Assembly (NCBI GenBank): GCA_031279825.1
Contig: JAITHT010000064.1
Location: forward strand, 1-57,701
Source: Desulfovibrio sp.
Lineage (GTDB): Bacteria > Desulfobacterota > Desulfovibrionia > Desulfovibrionales > Desulfovibrionaceae
Length of the DNA: 57,701 nt
Reading direction: 5' to 3'
In this document: positions 24,484 through 33,031 of the stretch, piece by piece
Numbering within the stretch: position 1 is the first letter of the stretch
Layout: every line of letters begins with the position of its first letter
Notes under the pieces: model-generated
The model's database searches: none
The model's input: the letters and a program-made list of their open reading frames with translations, nothing else
What the model was told of the DNA's origin: nothing
Translations under genes and position numbers: made by a program

Positions 24484-25871
24484 TGGATACCGGGATACTT
24501 CTGGGCATCTTTACCGGCAACCATGCCGGGGCGGAGCTTCCCCTCGCTCCGGGGGAATACGTTCTGGGCTCGGCGGAAGACTGCGACGTGGTGCTTTCCG
24601 ACAGGTCCTTCCTGCCCAGACATTGCGTTCTGGCCGTCTCTCCCGGGGGCGAGGCGAGCCTCGCCCCCCTGGAAGGAACGGTGAACCTGCGGGGCGAAGA
24701 CCTGGCGGGCCCCCTGGATTGGCCGGCCCTTACCCCCGTCCTGGCCGGGCTGGTGTGCCTGGCGTGGGCCGGACCGGGACAAAGCTGGGCCGGCATGACC
24801 TTGCCTTCGCTCCTGCCGCCTGACGGGAATGCCGCTCAGGACGGTCCGCCGCCGGCGGAAACCGGAGGAAAAACCGGCGCGCCCCCTCCCGTAAACGGGA
24901 CGCGGCAGGACGGACGCGCGAGCGCTCTTTCCCGGTTCGGAGCCTGGGGGCTGTCCGCCGCGGCTGTTATCCTGCTGCTGGGTCTGTGTCTGGACCTTCC
25001 GTCCCTTTCCGGCGAGAAACCCGGCGACAGAGCGGCCGAGCTGGAAAAGGAACTGCGCGGACAGGGGTTTTCCTCCCTGCGCGTGGAGGAGGCCGCGGGC
25101 CGGGTCGTGGTGTACGGGTTGGCGCCAACCGCGGATGACGCCAACCGGATTCGCCGCGCCGTCGCGGGGCGGCCGTATCCGGTACGGCTCGTCGTGCGGG
25201 AACGGGAGGAGTTCATCCGCTCCGTCCAGAGCGCCCTTTCCGCGCACGGGCTTTTCCTCGCTGTGGTCCCGCGACTGGAGGAAGCGGAACTGCAAGGCTA
25301 CGTATTGGACGCCCTGGTGGAGAACGCGGCCCTGAGCTGGGCGCACGGGGCCGGACCCCCGGTGTTCCCCATCCGTTCCGCCCTGCTGACCCGCGCGGGG
25401 GTGGAACAAACCCTGGCCGAGGAACTGGCCCGGGCGGGATTGAAGGACGCGGCGGCCGTGGAGTGGCTCCCCGGTGTCATTTCCCTGGCCGGCGTGGAGG
25501 AGGACAAGGACGCGCTGGCGGCGGCGATGGAAGCGACGCGCGCGAGGCTCGACTCTCCCCTGGCCTTCCGGCTCGCCCTGAAAGGAGAGAAGAACCTCCC
25601 TCCGGTCAGCGTCCCGGTGAACGGCGGCGCGGGAGAGGCGCGGCAAACGCTTCCGGAACCGGGAAATCCCTTCGGCCAGGGGCTTTCCTTACGCAGCGTG
25701 ACCGTGGCGGGAAACGGCGGACGCCTGCCGTTCATCACCACGTCCGACGGCATGGTGTATTTCGCGGGAGGGCTGTTGCCCAACGGCTATGTCCTGACGG
25801 GCATCCACGCGGACAGGCTGGAATTTTTCAAAAACGGTGCCATTGTGGCATATAAACTGCAAGGACGCTGA
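24483..25871 (+). CDS. sctD: T3SS inner-membrane ring protein SctD (YscD family)
   Basis: A 462-aa protein with the YscD layout: a cytoplasmic FHA-like domain (1-105, with E-Y-V-L-G-S-A-E-D-C-D-V-V-L-S-D), a Pro/Gly linker, one transmembrane helix (about 153-173) and a periplasmic part with repeated BON-like ring-building modules. It forms the outer of the two inner-membrane rings, contacting SctJ and SctC. The ATG overlaps the sctC stop codon by one base. Confidence 0.92.
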   Translation: MDTGILLGIFTGNHAGAELPLAPGEYVLGSAEDCDVVLSDRSFLPRHCVLAVSPGGEASLAPLEGTVNLRGEDLAGPLDWPALTPVLAGLVCLAWAGPGQSWAGMTLPSLLPPDGNAAQDGPPPAETGGKTGAPPPVNGTRQDGRASALSRFGAWGLSAAAVILLLGLCLDLPSLSGEKPGDRAAELEKELRGQGFSSLRVEEAAGRVVVYGLAPTADDANRIRRAVAGRPYPVRLVVREREEFIRSVQSALSAHGLFLAVVPRLEEAELQGYVLDALVENAALSWAHGAGPPVFPIRSALLTRAGVEQTLAEELARAGLKDAAAVEWLPGVISLAGVEEDKDALAAAMEATRARLDSPLAFRLALKGEKNLPPVSVPVNGGAGEARQTLPEPGNPFGQGLSLRSVTVAGNGGRLPFITTSDGMVYFAGGLLPNGYVLTGIHADRLEFFKNGAIVAYKLQGR

Positions 25872-25872
25872 T

Positions 25873-26118
25873 ATGAGTACGCATGAAACGCGCGCGGCGA
25901 CGCCCGAAGCCTGGCAGGACCGTTTGGCGGCGGACGGGCGGGGCGACGCGTTGCGTGAACTCTTGGGGTATCTTGCCGAAAAGAGAGCGGAACTGCGCCG
26001 CGCGTTGGACGCCGGGGCCAGCCCGGAGGAATTCCCCGTCCACGAAGGGCTCCTGGCGGCGGTGGACGCGGCGGAAAACGCCGCTCTGGCCTTCTGGGAC
26101 AAACATAATAAGGAGTAG
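25873..26118 (+). CDS. YscE-like needle-subunit co-chaperone
   Basis: An 81-aa helical protein between sctD and the needle gene, as yscE is. YscE (66 aa) and YscG hold the needle subunit YscF in soluble form. The sequence is two amphipathic helices (L-R-E-L-L-G-Y-L-A-E-K-R-A-E-L-R-R-A-L and V-D-A-A-E-N-A-A-L-A-F-W). Identity to YscE is low by eye; the assignment comes mainly from position and size. Confidence 0.65.
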   Translation: MSTHETRAATPEAWQDRLAADGRGDALRELLGYLAEKRAELRRALDAGASPEEFPVHEGLLAAVDAAENAALAFWDKHNKE

Positions 26119-26122
26119 GAAA

Positions 26123-26365
26123 ATGAGCAACACGGGCGTGAGCCTCGACAGCCTGCTGTCCCGAGGCGTGAGCAAGGCGAACGATATGGCATCCAACGTG
26201 GACGCCAAGGTGAAGGCGCTCGCCAGCGGCAAGGAGATGAAGCAGGAGGACCTGCTTATCATGAACTACGATCTGGGGCAGTACCAGGCGTACATGACGA
26301 TGCTGAACAATACCCTGCAATCCATTCTGCAGCAGGTAAAAGAATTGGCCAAGTCGATTCATTAA
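26123..26365 (+). CDS. sctF: T3SS needle subunit SctF (YscF family)
   Basis: An 80-aa helical-hairpin protein. The C-terminal helix has the family pattern D-L-G-Q-Y-Q-A-Y-M-T-M-L-N-N-T-L-Q-S followed by I-L-Q-Q-V-K-E-L-A-K-S-I. AGGAG lies just ahead of the ATG, which is four bases past the yscE-like stop. It polymerises into the extracellular needle. The C-terminal residues I-H are short compared with some homologues but normal for the family. Confidence 0.95.
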   Translation: MSNTGVSLDSLLSRGVSKANDMASNVDAKVKALASGKEMKQEDLLIMNYDLGQYQAYMTMLNNTLQSILQQVKELAKSIH

Positions 26366-26408
26366 CACGATAAACCGCCATGGCGTGCGGTATCCAGGGA
26401 GGTGCGCG

Positions 26409-26774
26409 GTGCTGCGGGAAAAAGACTTGCAGACTCTGGCGGAATTGGGTTTCTGCGCTGTAAGCATGGGGAATATGCTCCCCGCCAGGACGATTTTCAA
26501 CGCTCTCGCGGCGGCGCGACCCGGGCACGAGGCTCCGCTCATGGGGCTGGCCATGAGCCATTACATGGTGGACGAATTCGCGGCGGCGGAAGAAATTTTG
26601 CGCGGCCTTATGCGGGACAATCCGGATTTTGCCTTAGCGGGGGTGCATCTGGCCCTGTGCCTGATCCTGGCAGGGCGCAAGGAGGAAGCCTTGCCCCTGC
26701 TGCGCGAGGCCGGCAAGCGCGACGACCCGCTTTACGGCGCCATGGTCGCGGAATTGACGGGGCTGGCGTCATGA
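26409..26774 (+). CDS. YscG-like TPR chaperone of the needle subunit
   Basis: A 121-aa protein made of about three TPR-like helical pairs (L-A-E-L-G-F-C-A-V-S-M-G-N, A-P-L-M-G-L-A-M-S-H-Y and A-L-A-G-V-H-L-A-L-C-L). YscG/PscG (about 115 aa) is a TPR-like chaperone binding the C-terminal helix of the needle protein. The GTG start at 26409 is favoured by AGGGAGG seven bases upstream; GTG 26385 in the same frame has no such site. It overlaps sctJ by 4 bp. The usual next genes, yscH and yscI, are absent. Confidence 0.75.
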   Translation: MLREKDLQTLAELGFCAVSMGNMLPARTIFNALAAARPGHEAPLMGLAMSHYMVDEFAAAEEILRGLMRDNPDFALAGVHLALCLILAGRKEEALPLLREAGKRDDPLYGAMVAELTGLAS

Positions 26775-27502
26775 GATGCGGGATGGGCGTGCTGATCGCG
26801 CTGTTCTGTTTGGGGCTGGCCGCCTGCCGGGCAGAACTCCACCAGAACCTGACGGAAAACGCCGCCAATGAATTGTTGAGCGTTCTGCTGGAACGGGGCA
26901 TCGCGGCGGAAAAGGTCAATCTGGGCAAAAACGGTTTCGCCGTGACCGTGGAAACGGGAGAGCAGTCGGCGGCTCTGGCCATCCTGCGGGACATGGGCTT
27001 GCCCAAGCCCGGTTACGATGGCCTGGGCGTGGTCTTCCGCAAGGAAGGCATGATGAGTTCCCCCCTGGAGGAACGGGCGCGCCTTTCGTACGCGCTCGCC
27101 CAGGAACTGGCCGCCTCCTGCTCCCGCCTGGACGGCGTGATCGAGGCCAGGGCGCATGTTGTCCTGCGGGAAAAAGACATGCTCACCGGCGCGGTCACCC
27201 CGGCGTCGGCCGCCGTCATGCTCCGTTATGCGCCGGACGCGCCGGTGAACCGCTACATCGACCAGGTGCGGACCATGGTGGTGCAGGCGGTGCCGGATGT
27301 GGCGGCGGACAGGGTGTCCGTCCTGACCTTTCCGGTCATGGGAGACATCGCCCGCCCTCTGCATCCGGTCCCGGCCTCGCGCGCCGTCCCGGACTGGCCG
27401 CTCCCGGCCCTGTTGTTTCTGGCCGGCCTTGCGGCCGGCGGCGGCCTTGTCCTGTTGGCCTTCCGCCTGAAGGCGCGGACCGCTTCCGTAAAAGAGACCT
27501 GA
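26771..27502 (+). CDS. sctJ: T3SS inner-ring lipoprotein SctJ (YscJ/PrgK family)
   Basis: A 243-aa lipoprotein with signal peptide and lipobox L-A-A-C (Cys19), two ring-building domains (residues about 25-85 and 95-185; conserved E-L-L-S-V-L-L-E-R-G-I and A-R-A-H-V-V-L), and a C-terminal transmembrane helix (about 208-232) with a short basic tail. It forms the inner ring at the inner membrane with SctD. Its ATG overlaps the yscG-like stop, leaving no room for an inner-rod gene between them. Confidence 0.95.
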   Translation: MRCGMGVLIALFCLGLAACRAELHQNLTENAANELLSVLLERGIAAEKVNLGKNGFAVTVETGEQSAALAILRDMGLPKPGYDGLGVVFRKEGMMSSPLEERARLSYALAQELAASCSRLDGVIEARAHVVLREKDMLTGAVTPASAAVMLRYAPDAPVNRYIDQVRTMVVQAVPDVAADRVSVLTFPVMGDIARPLHPVPASRAVPDWPLPALLFLAGLAAGGGLVLLAFRLKARTASVKET

Positions 27503-27509
27503 GGCGGAT

Positions 27510-28214
27510 ATGCCCGGCAGCCGGCCCAATCCCGCTCTTTTGGCGGCCATTATCCGCTTTAACGCCCCCGAGGCCGGAGACTTCGCCCCGGAGGCGCTGC
27601 CGGAACCGGCGGCCGCGTTGCTGCGCAACGGCGTATTGCGCCGTCTGGAAGGGAGTTGGACCGGCCGGGCCATGGTGCGTGCCTGGCTGTTCAGGCAGTT
27701 GGATCTGAACGGGTGCTTCACGGATTTTCAGGAGGAGATCCGCCGCCTGGCGTTGCTTCACCGAGAGAGCGTGCGCGGGCTGGCCCTGCTTTACGGCGCC
27801 TGCGTCTACGCCCCGGAAGCGGCCGTGCTGGTGCGGCGGGAAGATGTGGCATCCCTACGCGCCGGCCTGGGAACGCATTATGATTACGCGCTTGCCGCGG
27901 GGCGTTTCCAGATACGGCGGGCGCGGGATATCTTCGCCTCTTTCCGGCCGGACGAGCCCCTGCTGGAACGCATGACGGCGGCCGGATTCGCCGCCATGCG
28001 TTGCTGCCTCGCCGCCTGGCCGGCCCCCCTGGCGCGCCTGGCTGATGCGCGCCTGCCGGCGGAGCTGCGGCGGAAGGCGCTCCCGGCGGCGGATGCCGAC
28101 GACGAGCGCTTCCTCTCCGCGTGGGGCTCCGCCGCGCCGGATTTGTTCTGGCCGGATTTGAAAAAACTGCTTCTTTCCGAGGTGGCCCCGCAATGGCAAA
28201 CCTGTTTCGCATAG
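27510..28214 (+). CDS. sctK: T3SS sorting-platform protein SctK (YscK family)
   Basis: A 234-aa soluble protein between sctJ and sctL, the yscK position. It is Ala/Leu-rich and helical, with the aromatic/acidic C-terminus D-L-F-W-P-D-L-K-K-L-L-L. SctK links the cytoplasmic sorting platform (SctQ, L, N) to SctD. SctK proteins are poorly conserved, so the call rests on position, length (YscK is 209 aa) and composition. It overlaps sctL by 22 bp. Confidence 0.78.
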   Translation: MPGSRPNPALLAAIIRFNAPEAGDFAPEALPEPAAALLRNGVLRRLEGSWTGRAMVRAWLFRQLDLNGCFTDFQEEIRRLALLHRESVRGLALLYGACVYAPEAAVLVRREDVASLRAGLGTHYDYALAAGRFQIRRARDIFASFRPDEPLLERMTAAGFAAMRCCLAAWPAPLARLADARLPAELRRKALPAADADDERFLSAWGSAAPDLFWPDLKKLLLSEVAPQWQTCFA

Positions 28215-28810
28215 ATCCTTCCGGCATCGCCGCCTCTCCCGGCGCGAGGCTGATAAAGGCAGCCGAGTGGGCCGCATGGAGCGAGGCCGACGGTATCGTC
28301 GCATCGGCCCGGCGGGAGGCCGAAAAGCTGCGCCGCGAGGGGGAGACGGCCTTCGCCGCGGAAAAACAGCGCGGGTATGAAGAGGGGTTGATTGAAGGAC
28401 GCCGGGAGCACGCCGAACAGATTATGGATACCGTGCTCAAATCCATCGAGTATATCGAAGGGCTGGAAAAAGGCATTTCCGCCCTGGTGGGCGACGCCCT
28501 GCGCAAGATACTGGGAACCCTGCCGCCGGAAGAACTTATCGCGGACGTGGTGCGCCAGTCCCTGGCTCTGGTGCGGGGGCAACGCCAGGTCATCCTCCGC
28601 GTCTCGCCGGAGGATGAACGCGCGTTGCGCGCCCAATTGGACGATATCGCGCGCGAGTATTCCTCCATCGGCTTTCTCGATCTCCAGGCGGACAGCCGGC
28701 TCGCGCGGGGCTCGTGCTCTTTGCAGAGCGACATGGGAGTGATCGACGCGAGCGTGGAAACGCAGATCCGGGCCATCATCAACACCCTGGAAAAAAAGCG
28801 TAAAGGTTGA
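28193..28810 (+). CDS. sctL: T3SS ATPase stator SctL (YscL/FliH family)
   Basis: A 205-aa protein with the YscL/FliH pattern: a charged helical N-terminal half (S-A-R-R-E-A-E-K-L-R-R-E-G-E, then K-Q-R-G-Y-E-E-G-L-I-E-G-R) and a C-terminal domain of the V-ATPase E-subunit type (L-R-V-S-P-E-D-E and a final A-S-V-E-T-Q-I-R-A-I). It joins SctQ to the ATPase SctN and restrains its activity. The start at 28193 lies inside the end of sctK. Confidence 0.92.
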   Translation: MANLFRIDPSGIAASPGARLIKAAEWAAWSEADGIVASARREAEKLRREGETAFAAEKQRGYEEGLIEGRREHAEQIMDTVLKSIEYIEGLEKGISALVGDALRKILGTLPPEELIADVVRQSLALVRGQRQVILRVSPEDERALRAQLDDIAREYSSIGFLDLQADSRLARGSCSLQSDMGVIDASVETQIRAIINTLEKKRKG

Positions 28811-28813
28811 GCC

Positions 28814-30133
28814 ATGGCCACCTTCTCCTACATTGACGATATGTACCGCTCCGCTCTGGCCGAGAGCCAGACCGTGGAAATACGCGGACGGGTGGAGGAG
28901 GTGGTGGGCACGATCATTCGGGTGGCGCTGCCCAACGTGAAGATCGGCGAACTCTGCACCTTGCGCAACCCTTGGGAGGATTGGCGGCTCCACGCCGAGG
29001 TGGTGGGTTTTCACAAGCAATATGCCCTGCTTACGCCTTTCGGAAGCATTCAGGGCGTCTCCCCCTCCACGGAAGTGATTTCCACCGGGGAAACCCACTC
29101 GGTCGGCGTGGGAGATGCCCTGCTCGGCAGGGTTCTGGACGGGCTGGGCAATCCCCTGGACGGCGGGGAAGCCCCGCGGACCGACGCGCGCTACCCGGTC
29201 TACGCCGCGCCCCCCAACCCCATGCTGCGCCGCATCATCGACAGGCCCCTGCCCATGGGTCTCCGGGCCATAGACGGACTGCTCACCTGCGGCGAAGGGC
29301 AGCGCATGGGCATTTTCGCCGCGGCCGGGGGAGGCAAAAGCACCCTGCTTTCCTGCCTGGTCAAGGGCACGGAGGCCGATATTACCGTGCTGGCCCTTAT
29401 CGGCGAACGCGGCCGCGAAGTGCGGGAATTCATTGAACGCGACCTTGGCCCCGAAGGCATGAAAAAGGCGGTCCTTGTGGTTTCCACCTCGGACCGTTCG
29501 GCCATGGAACGGCTTAAAGCCGCCCATGTTTCCACGGCCATCGCCGAGTACTTCCGCGATCAGGGCAAAAAGGTGCTGCTGCTCATGGATTCCGTAACCC
29601 GTTTCGGCCGCGCCCTGCGCGAAATCGGCCTGGCCGCCGGGGAACCGCCCACCCGCAGGGGCTTTCCGCCTTCCGTTTTTTCCAGCCTGCCCCTCCTCAT
29701 GGAACGGGCCGGAAATTCGGACAAGGGTTCCATCACCGCCCTGTACACCGTACTGGTGGAAGGCGACGACATGACCGAACCCATTGCCGACGAAACCCGC
29801 TCCATTCTGGACGGGCACATCATCCTGTCGCGCAAGCTGGCCTCCTCCGGCCATTATCCGGCCATCGACATCCTGGCCAGCGTGAGCCGGGTCATGGGCG
29901 CCGTTGCGGATACGGAACATAAGCGGCTCGCCGGAGCCTTGCGCGCCATTCTGGCCAAATACGCGGAAATGGAACTGCTGGTGCAGATAGGCGAATACAA
30001 AAAGGGAACGGATGCCGAAGCCGACGAAGCCCTGGCCCGCATCGGCCAGGTCAACGCCTTTCTGCGCCAGGGTACGGAAGAACGCTCCTCCTTCGCTCAG
30101 ACGCTGGACGCCATGCGGAGCGTGTTGCGGTGA
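28814..30133 (+). CDS. sctN: T3SS ATPase SctN (YscN/FliI family)
   Basis: A 439-aa hexameric ATPase that strips chaperones and unfolds substrates at the base of the injectisome. Walker A A-A-G-G-G-K-S-T lies at about 170-177, and the family stretch [10 protein letters not shown] follows. Walker B reads [10 protein letters not shown], ahead of [14 protein letters not shown]. The N-terminal beta-barrel and a C-terminal helical domain are present. It starts 3 bp after sctL and overlaps sctO by 4 bp. Confidence 0.97.
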   Translation: MATFSYIDDMYRSALAESQTVEIRGRVEEVVGTIIRVALPNVKIGELCTLRNPWEDWRLHAEVVGFHKQYALLTPFGSIQGVSPSTEVISTGETHSVGVGDALLGRVLDGLGNPLDGGEAPRTDARYPVYAAPPNPMLRRIIDRPLPMGLRAIDGLLTCGEGQRMGIFAAAGGGKSTLLSCLVKGTEADITVLALIGERGREVREFIERDLGPEGMKKAVLVVSTSDRSAMERLKAAHVSTAIAEYFRDQGKKVLLLMDSVTRFGRALREIGLAAGEPPTRRGFPPSVFSSLPLLMERAGNSDKGSITALYTVLVEGDDMTEPIADETRSILDGHIILSRKLASSGHYPAIDILASVSRVMGAVADTEHKRLAGALRAILAKYAEMELLVQIGEYKKGTDAEADEALARIGQVNAFLRQGTEERSSFAQTLDAMRSVLR

Positions 30134-30612
30134 ACGCGTACCCCTTGGCTCCCCTGGCCCGCGTGCGCCAGATCAGGGAAGACGCGGCCCGGGCGGAATA
30201 CGCCGCCAGGGCACGGGCGCATACGGCGGCAGCCCGGGAGGCGCGGGAACGAGAGCAGGCTTTGGAGGCGTATCGTATCTGGCGCGTGAAAGAGGAAAAT
30301 CGGCGGTACCAGGCGGTCCTTCATCAGAGTCTGGGACGGAAGGAATTGGAAGCGTTCAAAGAGGGCATTGCCGCCTTGCGGGATAGGGACGCCGTTCTGC
30401 GCGCCGAGGCGGAACGGGCCCGCGAAGCCGAGAAAGACGCCGCGCTGGCCAGGGACAAGGCCGCCGAAGCCGTTAAAAGGGCGCGCGGGGACAAGGAAAA
30501 AATCAGCGAGCATCGGGACAGATGGCGCATGGGGGAACTCCGGGAGGCGGAACGGGCGGAAGACCTGGAGATGGAAGAATTTTCCGCCCCAAAACAACCC
30601 GGATGGGAGTGA
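30130..30612 (+). CDS. sctO: T3SS stalk protein SctO (YscO/FliJ-like)
   Basis: A 160-aa protein made almost entirely of two antiparallel charged helices (residues about 10-70 and 75-140, rich in Ala, Arg, Glu), as in YscO (154 aa) and FliJ. It is the gamma-subunit-like stalk between SctN and SctV and recycles chaperones. It starts with GTG overlapping the sctN stop codon. The fold pattern and gene order make the call secure although the sequence is low in complexity. Confidence 0.88.
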   Translation: MNAYPLAPLARVRQIREDAARAEYAARARAHTAAAREAREREQALEAYRIWRVKEENRRYQAVLHQSLGRKELEAFKEGIAALRDRDAVLRAEAERAREAEKDAALARDKAAEAVKRARGDKEKISEHRDRWRMGELREAERAEDLEMEEFSAPKQPGWE

Positions 30613-30652
30613 TCATGCTTTACCGTAACCTTCTTGATAAGGAATATGCGCC

Positions 30653-31273
30653 ATGATGGATAAAGTGCATTCAAGCGGCACGGCCCCCGGCGCGGCCCCC
30701 GCGAAGGGCAAGGGCTCCTCGCGGGAGGAGGTCGAACGGCACGGGGATGCGTTCCGCGAAGCCATGCGGGACGGAGAACAGCCCGGAGAAAAACCGAAGA
30801 ACGCCCCGCAAGGGTTGGAAGATGTTCCGCCCTTTTCAGGCGATGCGCTCCTGCGCGCCATGGGCGGATCTTTTTCCCCCGTTGAAGGGGCCGTCGCGGC
30901 GGCTCCCGACACCGCGCCCGAAGTCTCCGCCCTGGCGGACGGTTTGGCCGAGCGCATTCTGGTAAGCGCGGACCATGCGGAGGGACGGGGCGAAGTGCGC
31001 ATCAGCCTGAAGGATGCGGTGCTGCGGGATACGGAAATCATGCTGCGCTGGGAGGGGGAAGAGCTGATTGTCCATCTGTCCAGCGGCGACCCTTCCTCCT
31101 TGCGGGCCTTGTGGGCGGCGCGGGAGGGTTTGCGGGACCGTCTGGAGGCGTTGGGCCGGGAGACGCGGGTGGAAGTGCGGGACAAGGGCGCGGACGGCGG
31201 GGACGCCGACGCCGGCGCTTCGGGCGGGCGTTCCCGGGGCCTGGACTATCTGGGAGAGGAGCGTGGCGGCTGA
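30653..31273 (+). CDS. sctP: T3SS needle-length regulator SctP (YscP family), short
   Basis: A 206-aa protein in the yscP position. The first 100 residues are polar, Pro/Gly/Lys-rich and probably unfolded. Residues about 105-185 resemble the globular T3S4 specificity-switch domain (G-R-G-E-V-R-I-S-L-K-D-A-V-L and E-L-I-V-H-L-S-S). YscP rulers are 450-515 aa; a ruler this short would set a short needle, or length would be set differently. It ends with a Gly/Asp-rich tail overlapping sctQ by 11 bp. An ATG at 30656 is also possible. Confidence 0.75.
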   Translation: MMDKVHSSGTAPGAAPAKGKGSSREEVERHGDAFREAMRDGEQPGEKPKNAPQGLEDVPPFSGDALLRAMGGSFSPVEGAVAAAPDTAPEVSALADGLAERILVSADHAEGRGEVRISLKDAVLRDTEIMLRWEGEELIVHLSSGDPSSLRALWAAREGLRDRLEALGRETRVEVRDKGADGGDADAGASGGRSRGLDYLGEERGG

Positions 31274-32378
31274 TCCGGCGGCGTTGCCGCTTCCCCGCCT
31301 GCCTTCCGCTCTTGTCCGGCTTCTGAACAGGCTGGCGGGCCGATCTCTGGAGGCACCCGTGCGCCTGCCCGGAGACGGCGGTTCGTTTGTGCTGCGCCCG
31401 GTTCTTTCCGGGGTGGAGTATTGCGGCCCGGATGCCCCGCCCTGCCCCGCAGCGCCGGGAGAATTGGAATTTTTTCTGGAAGCCGGGGGCGAAGCGTGGC
31501 TGATCCGGGTCGGGGGCGCGGCGGCGGATGCGCTGCTGGCCCCGCCCGAGGGGCTTCGCCTGGAGGACGTCCCGGAAGAACTCCGGCCCGCCTGTCTGGC
31601 CCTGGCGCTGGAGCCTTCGCTGGACCGGGCATCTGCCCTTCTGGGAAAACGGCTCCGCCTCGCGGCGGAACGGCCGGAAGGCATTCCTGACGGGCATTCC
31701 GCGGAGAGCGTTATCCTGCCCTTTGTCCTTGAAACGGTTGCGGGCGAAAGCGCGGGAACGGGCTGCGCGCGGATGCCGTTAAGCGCTACGGCCATGGCCC
31801 TGCTGGCCGAGGCGGGCAAGGTGTTCCCCCGGCGTGGCGCGGATGCGTCCGGGGTGCTGGTGGATCTCTCCCTCTGCGCCGGGAAAGAGGCGTTTCCTCT
31901 GGGGCTGCTGCGCCAGGCCGAACCCGGCGATCTGCTGCTCATGGAAGCGCCCGCCGCGCCGTCCCTGACCCTGGAGGTAAACGGTCGGAGCGTATGGTCG
32001 GCCGATTGGGCAGAGGGCGTTATCACCCTGAAAAACGCGCTGGCATGCGCGCGTGAGGAGACGCTTATGAACGCCAGGACGGAAGAGCGGACCAAGCCCG
32101 AGGGCCGGACGCAAGGGGAGGGACTCTCCCAGGCGGCGCTGGATGCTCTGGAAGTCACCCTGACGCTGGAGCTGGAGGAACGCCGGATCAGTGTGGGAGA
32201 ACTGGCGGCTCTGGCGCCGGGGCATACGCTGCAAAGCGCGGCGTCCTTGGAATCCCCCGTAACCCTGAAAGCGGGCGGGCGGGCCATAGGCAAAGGCAGG
32301 CTGGTGGATGTGGACGGTCGCCTGGGGGTGCTGATCAGCGCGTTGGATACGGACGGGCTGAAAGAAAAGGATTGTTGA
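31263..32378 (+). CDS. sctQ: T3SS sorting-platform protein SctQ (YscQ/FliN-FliM family)
   Basis: A 371-aa protein with an N-terminal region, a middle SpoA-like domain (about 215-265) and a C-terminal SpoA domain (about 290-365, with L-T-L-E-L-E-E-R-R-I-S-V-G-E-L and L-V-D-V-D-G-R-L-G-V). SctQ builds the cytoplasmic pods of the sorting platform. The GTG start at 31263 is preceded by GAGAGGAG. An in-frame ATG at 32067, with its own GAGGAG, probably yields a separate C-terminal product. Its last bases overlap the sctR ATG. Confidence 0.9.
   Translation: MAADPAALPLPRLPSALVRLLNRLAGRSLEAPVRLPGDGGSFVLRPVLSGVEYCGPDAPPCPAAPGELEFFLEAGGEAWLIRVGGAAADALLAPPEGLRLEDVPEELRPACLALALEPSLDRASALLGKRLRLAAERPEGIPDGHSAESVILPFVLETVAGESAGTGCARMPLSATAMALLAEAGKVFPRRGADASGVLVDLSLCAGKEAFPLGLLRQAEPGDLLLMEAPAAPSLTLEVNGRSVWSADWAEGVITLKNALACAREETLMNARTEERTKPEGRTQGEGLSQAALDALEVTLTLELEERRISVGELAALAPGHTLQSAASLESPVTLKAGGRAIGKGRLVDVDGRLGVLISALDTDGLKEKDC
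32055..32378 (+). CDS. Predicted internal translation product SctQ-C (site and product)
   Basis: Inside sctQ, GAGGAG (32055-32060) stands six bases ahead of an in-frame ATG (32067-32069). Translation from it gives a 103-aa protein consisting of the C-terminal SpoA domain. Such an internally started short form is known for Yersinia YscQ and Salmonella SpaO and is built into the sorting platform. The same feature here is inferred from the sequence. Confidence 0.65.
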   Translation, partial: EETLMNARTEERTKPEGRTQGEGLSQAALDALEVTLTLELEERRISVGELAALAPGHTLQSAASLESPVTLKAGGRAIGKGRLVDVDGRLGVLISALDTDGLKEKDC

Positions 32379-33031
32379 TGAACGATCTCTTCCACCCGTT
32401 CGCGCTGATATTGCTGGGCGTAGCCGTGGGCATCCTGCCTTTCGTGCTGCTGCTTTGCACCAGCTTTCTCAAGGTCGCGGTGGTGCTGGCGCTGCTGCGC
32501 AACGCCATCGGGGTACAACAGATTCCGCCGCCCATGGCGCTGAATGGTCTGGCCATTATCGTCAGCCTGTTCATCATGCTTCCCGTGGCCTCGGACACCT
32601 GGGATCTTCTGGAACGGCAACAATTGCCCGAGCGCCTTGACGGCGTTGCAATTGTGGCGGTTGCCGCCGCCGCCGGCGGTCCGCTCAAAGCCTTCATGGC
32701 GCGCAACGCCGATCAGGCCGTCAGCGCCCTTCTGGAACAGACCGCGAAACGCATCTGGCCGGCGCGTTTTCACGGCATGGCCACCACGGACAACTGGGCC
32801 GTACTGACGCTTTCCTTCGCCGTTTCCGAAATAAGCAGGGCCTTTGAATTGGGCTTTCTGCTGTATCTGCCCTTTATCTGCATTGATCTGGTTATTTCCA
32901 ACATCCTTCTGGCCATGGGCATGATGATGGTCTCCCCCATGACCATTTCGCTGCCGTTCAAACTTCTCCTTTTCGTCTACCTGGAAGGATGGGTCAAGGT
33001 TTTCCAGGGCCTCATGCTCAGCTACGCATGA
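32378..33031 (+). CDS. sctR: T3SS export apparatus protein SctR (YscR/FliP family)
   Basis: A 217-aa membrane protein with about four hydrophobic segments. The FliP/YscR signatures are visible: L-C-T-S-F-L-K-V-A-V-V-L-A-L-L-R-N-A near the N-terminus, then F-E-L-G-F-L-L-Y-L-P-F and V-I-S-N-I-L-L-A-M-G-M-M-M-V. Five copies form the core of the export gate with SctS and SctT. Its ATG overlaps the sctQ TGA. It is the last gene of this operon; sctS, T and U are not downstream but near position 1.5-3.7 kb. Confidence 0.96.
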   Translation: MNDLFHPFALILLGVAVGILPFVLLLCTSFLKVAVVLALLRNAIGVQQIPPPMALNGLAIIVSLFIMLPVASDTWDLLERQQLPERLDGVAIVAVAAAAGGPLKAFMARNADQAVSALLEQTAKRIWPARFHGMATTDNWAVLTLSFAVSEISRAFELGFLLYLPFICIDLVISNILLAMGMMMVSPMTISLPFKLLLFVYLEGWVKVFQGLMLSYA

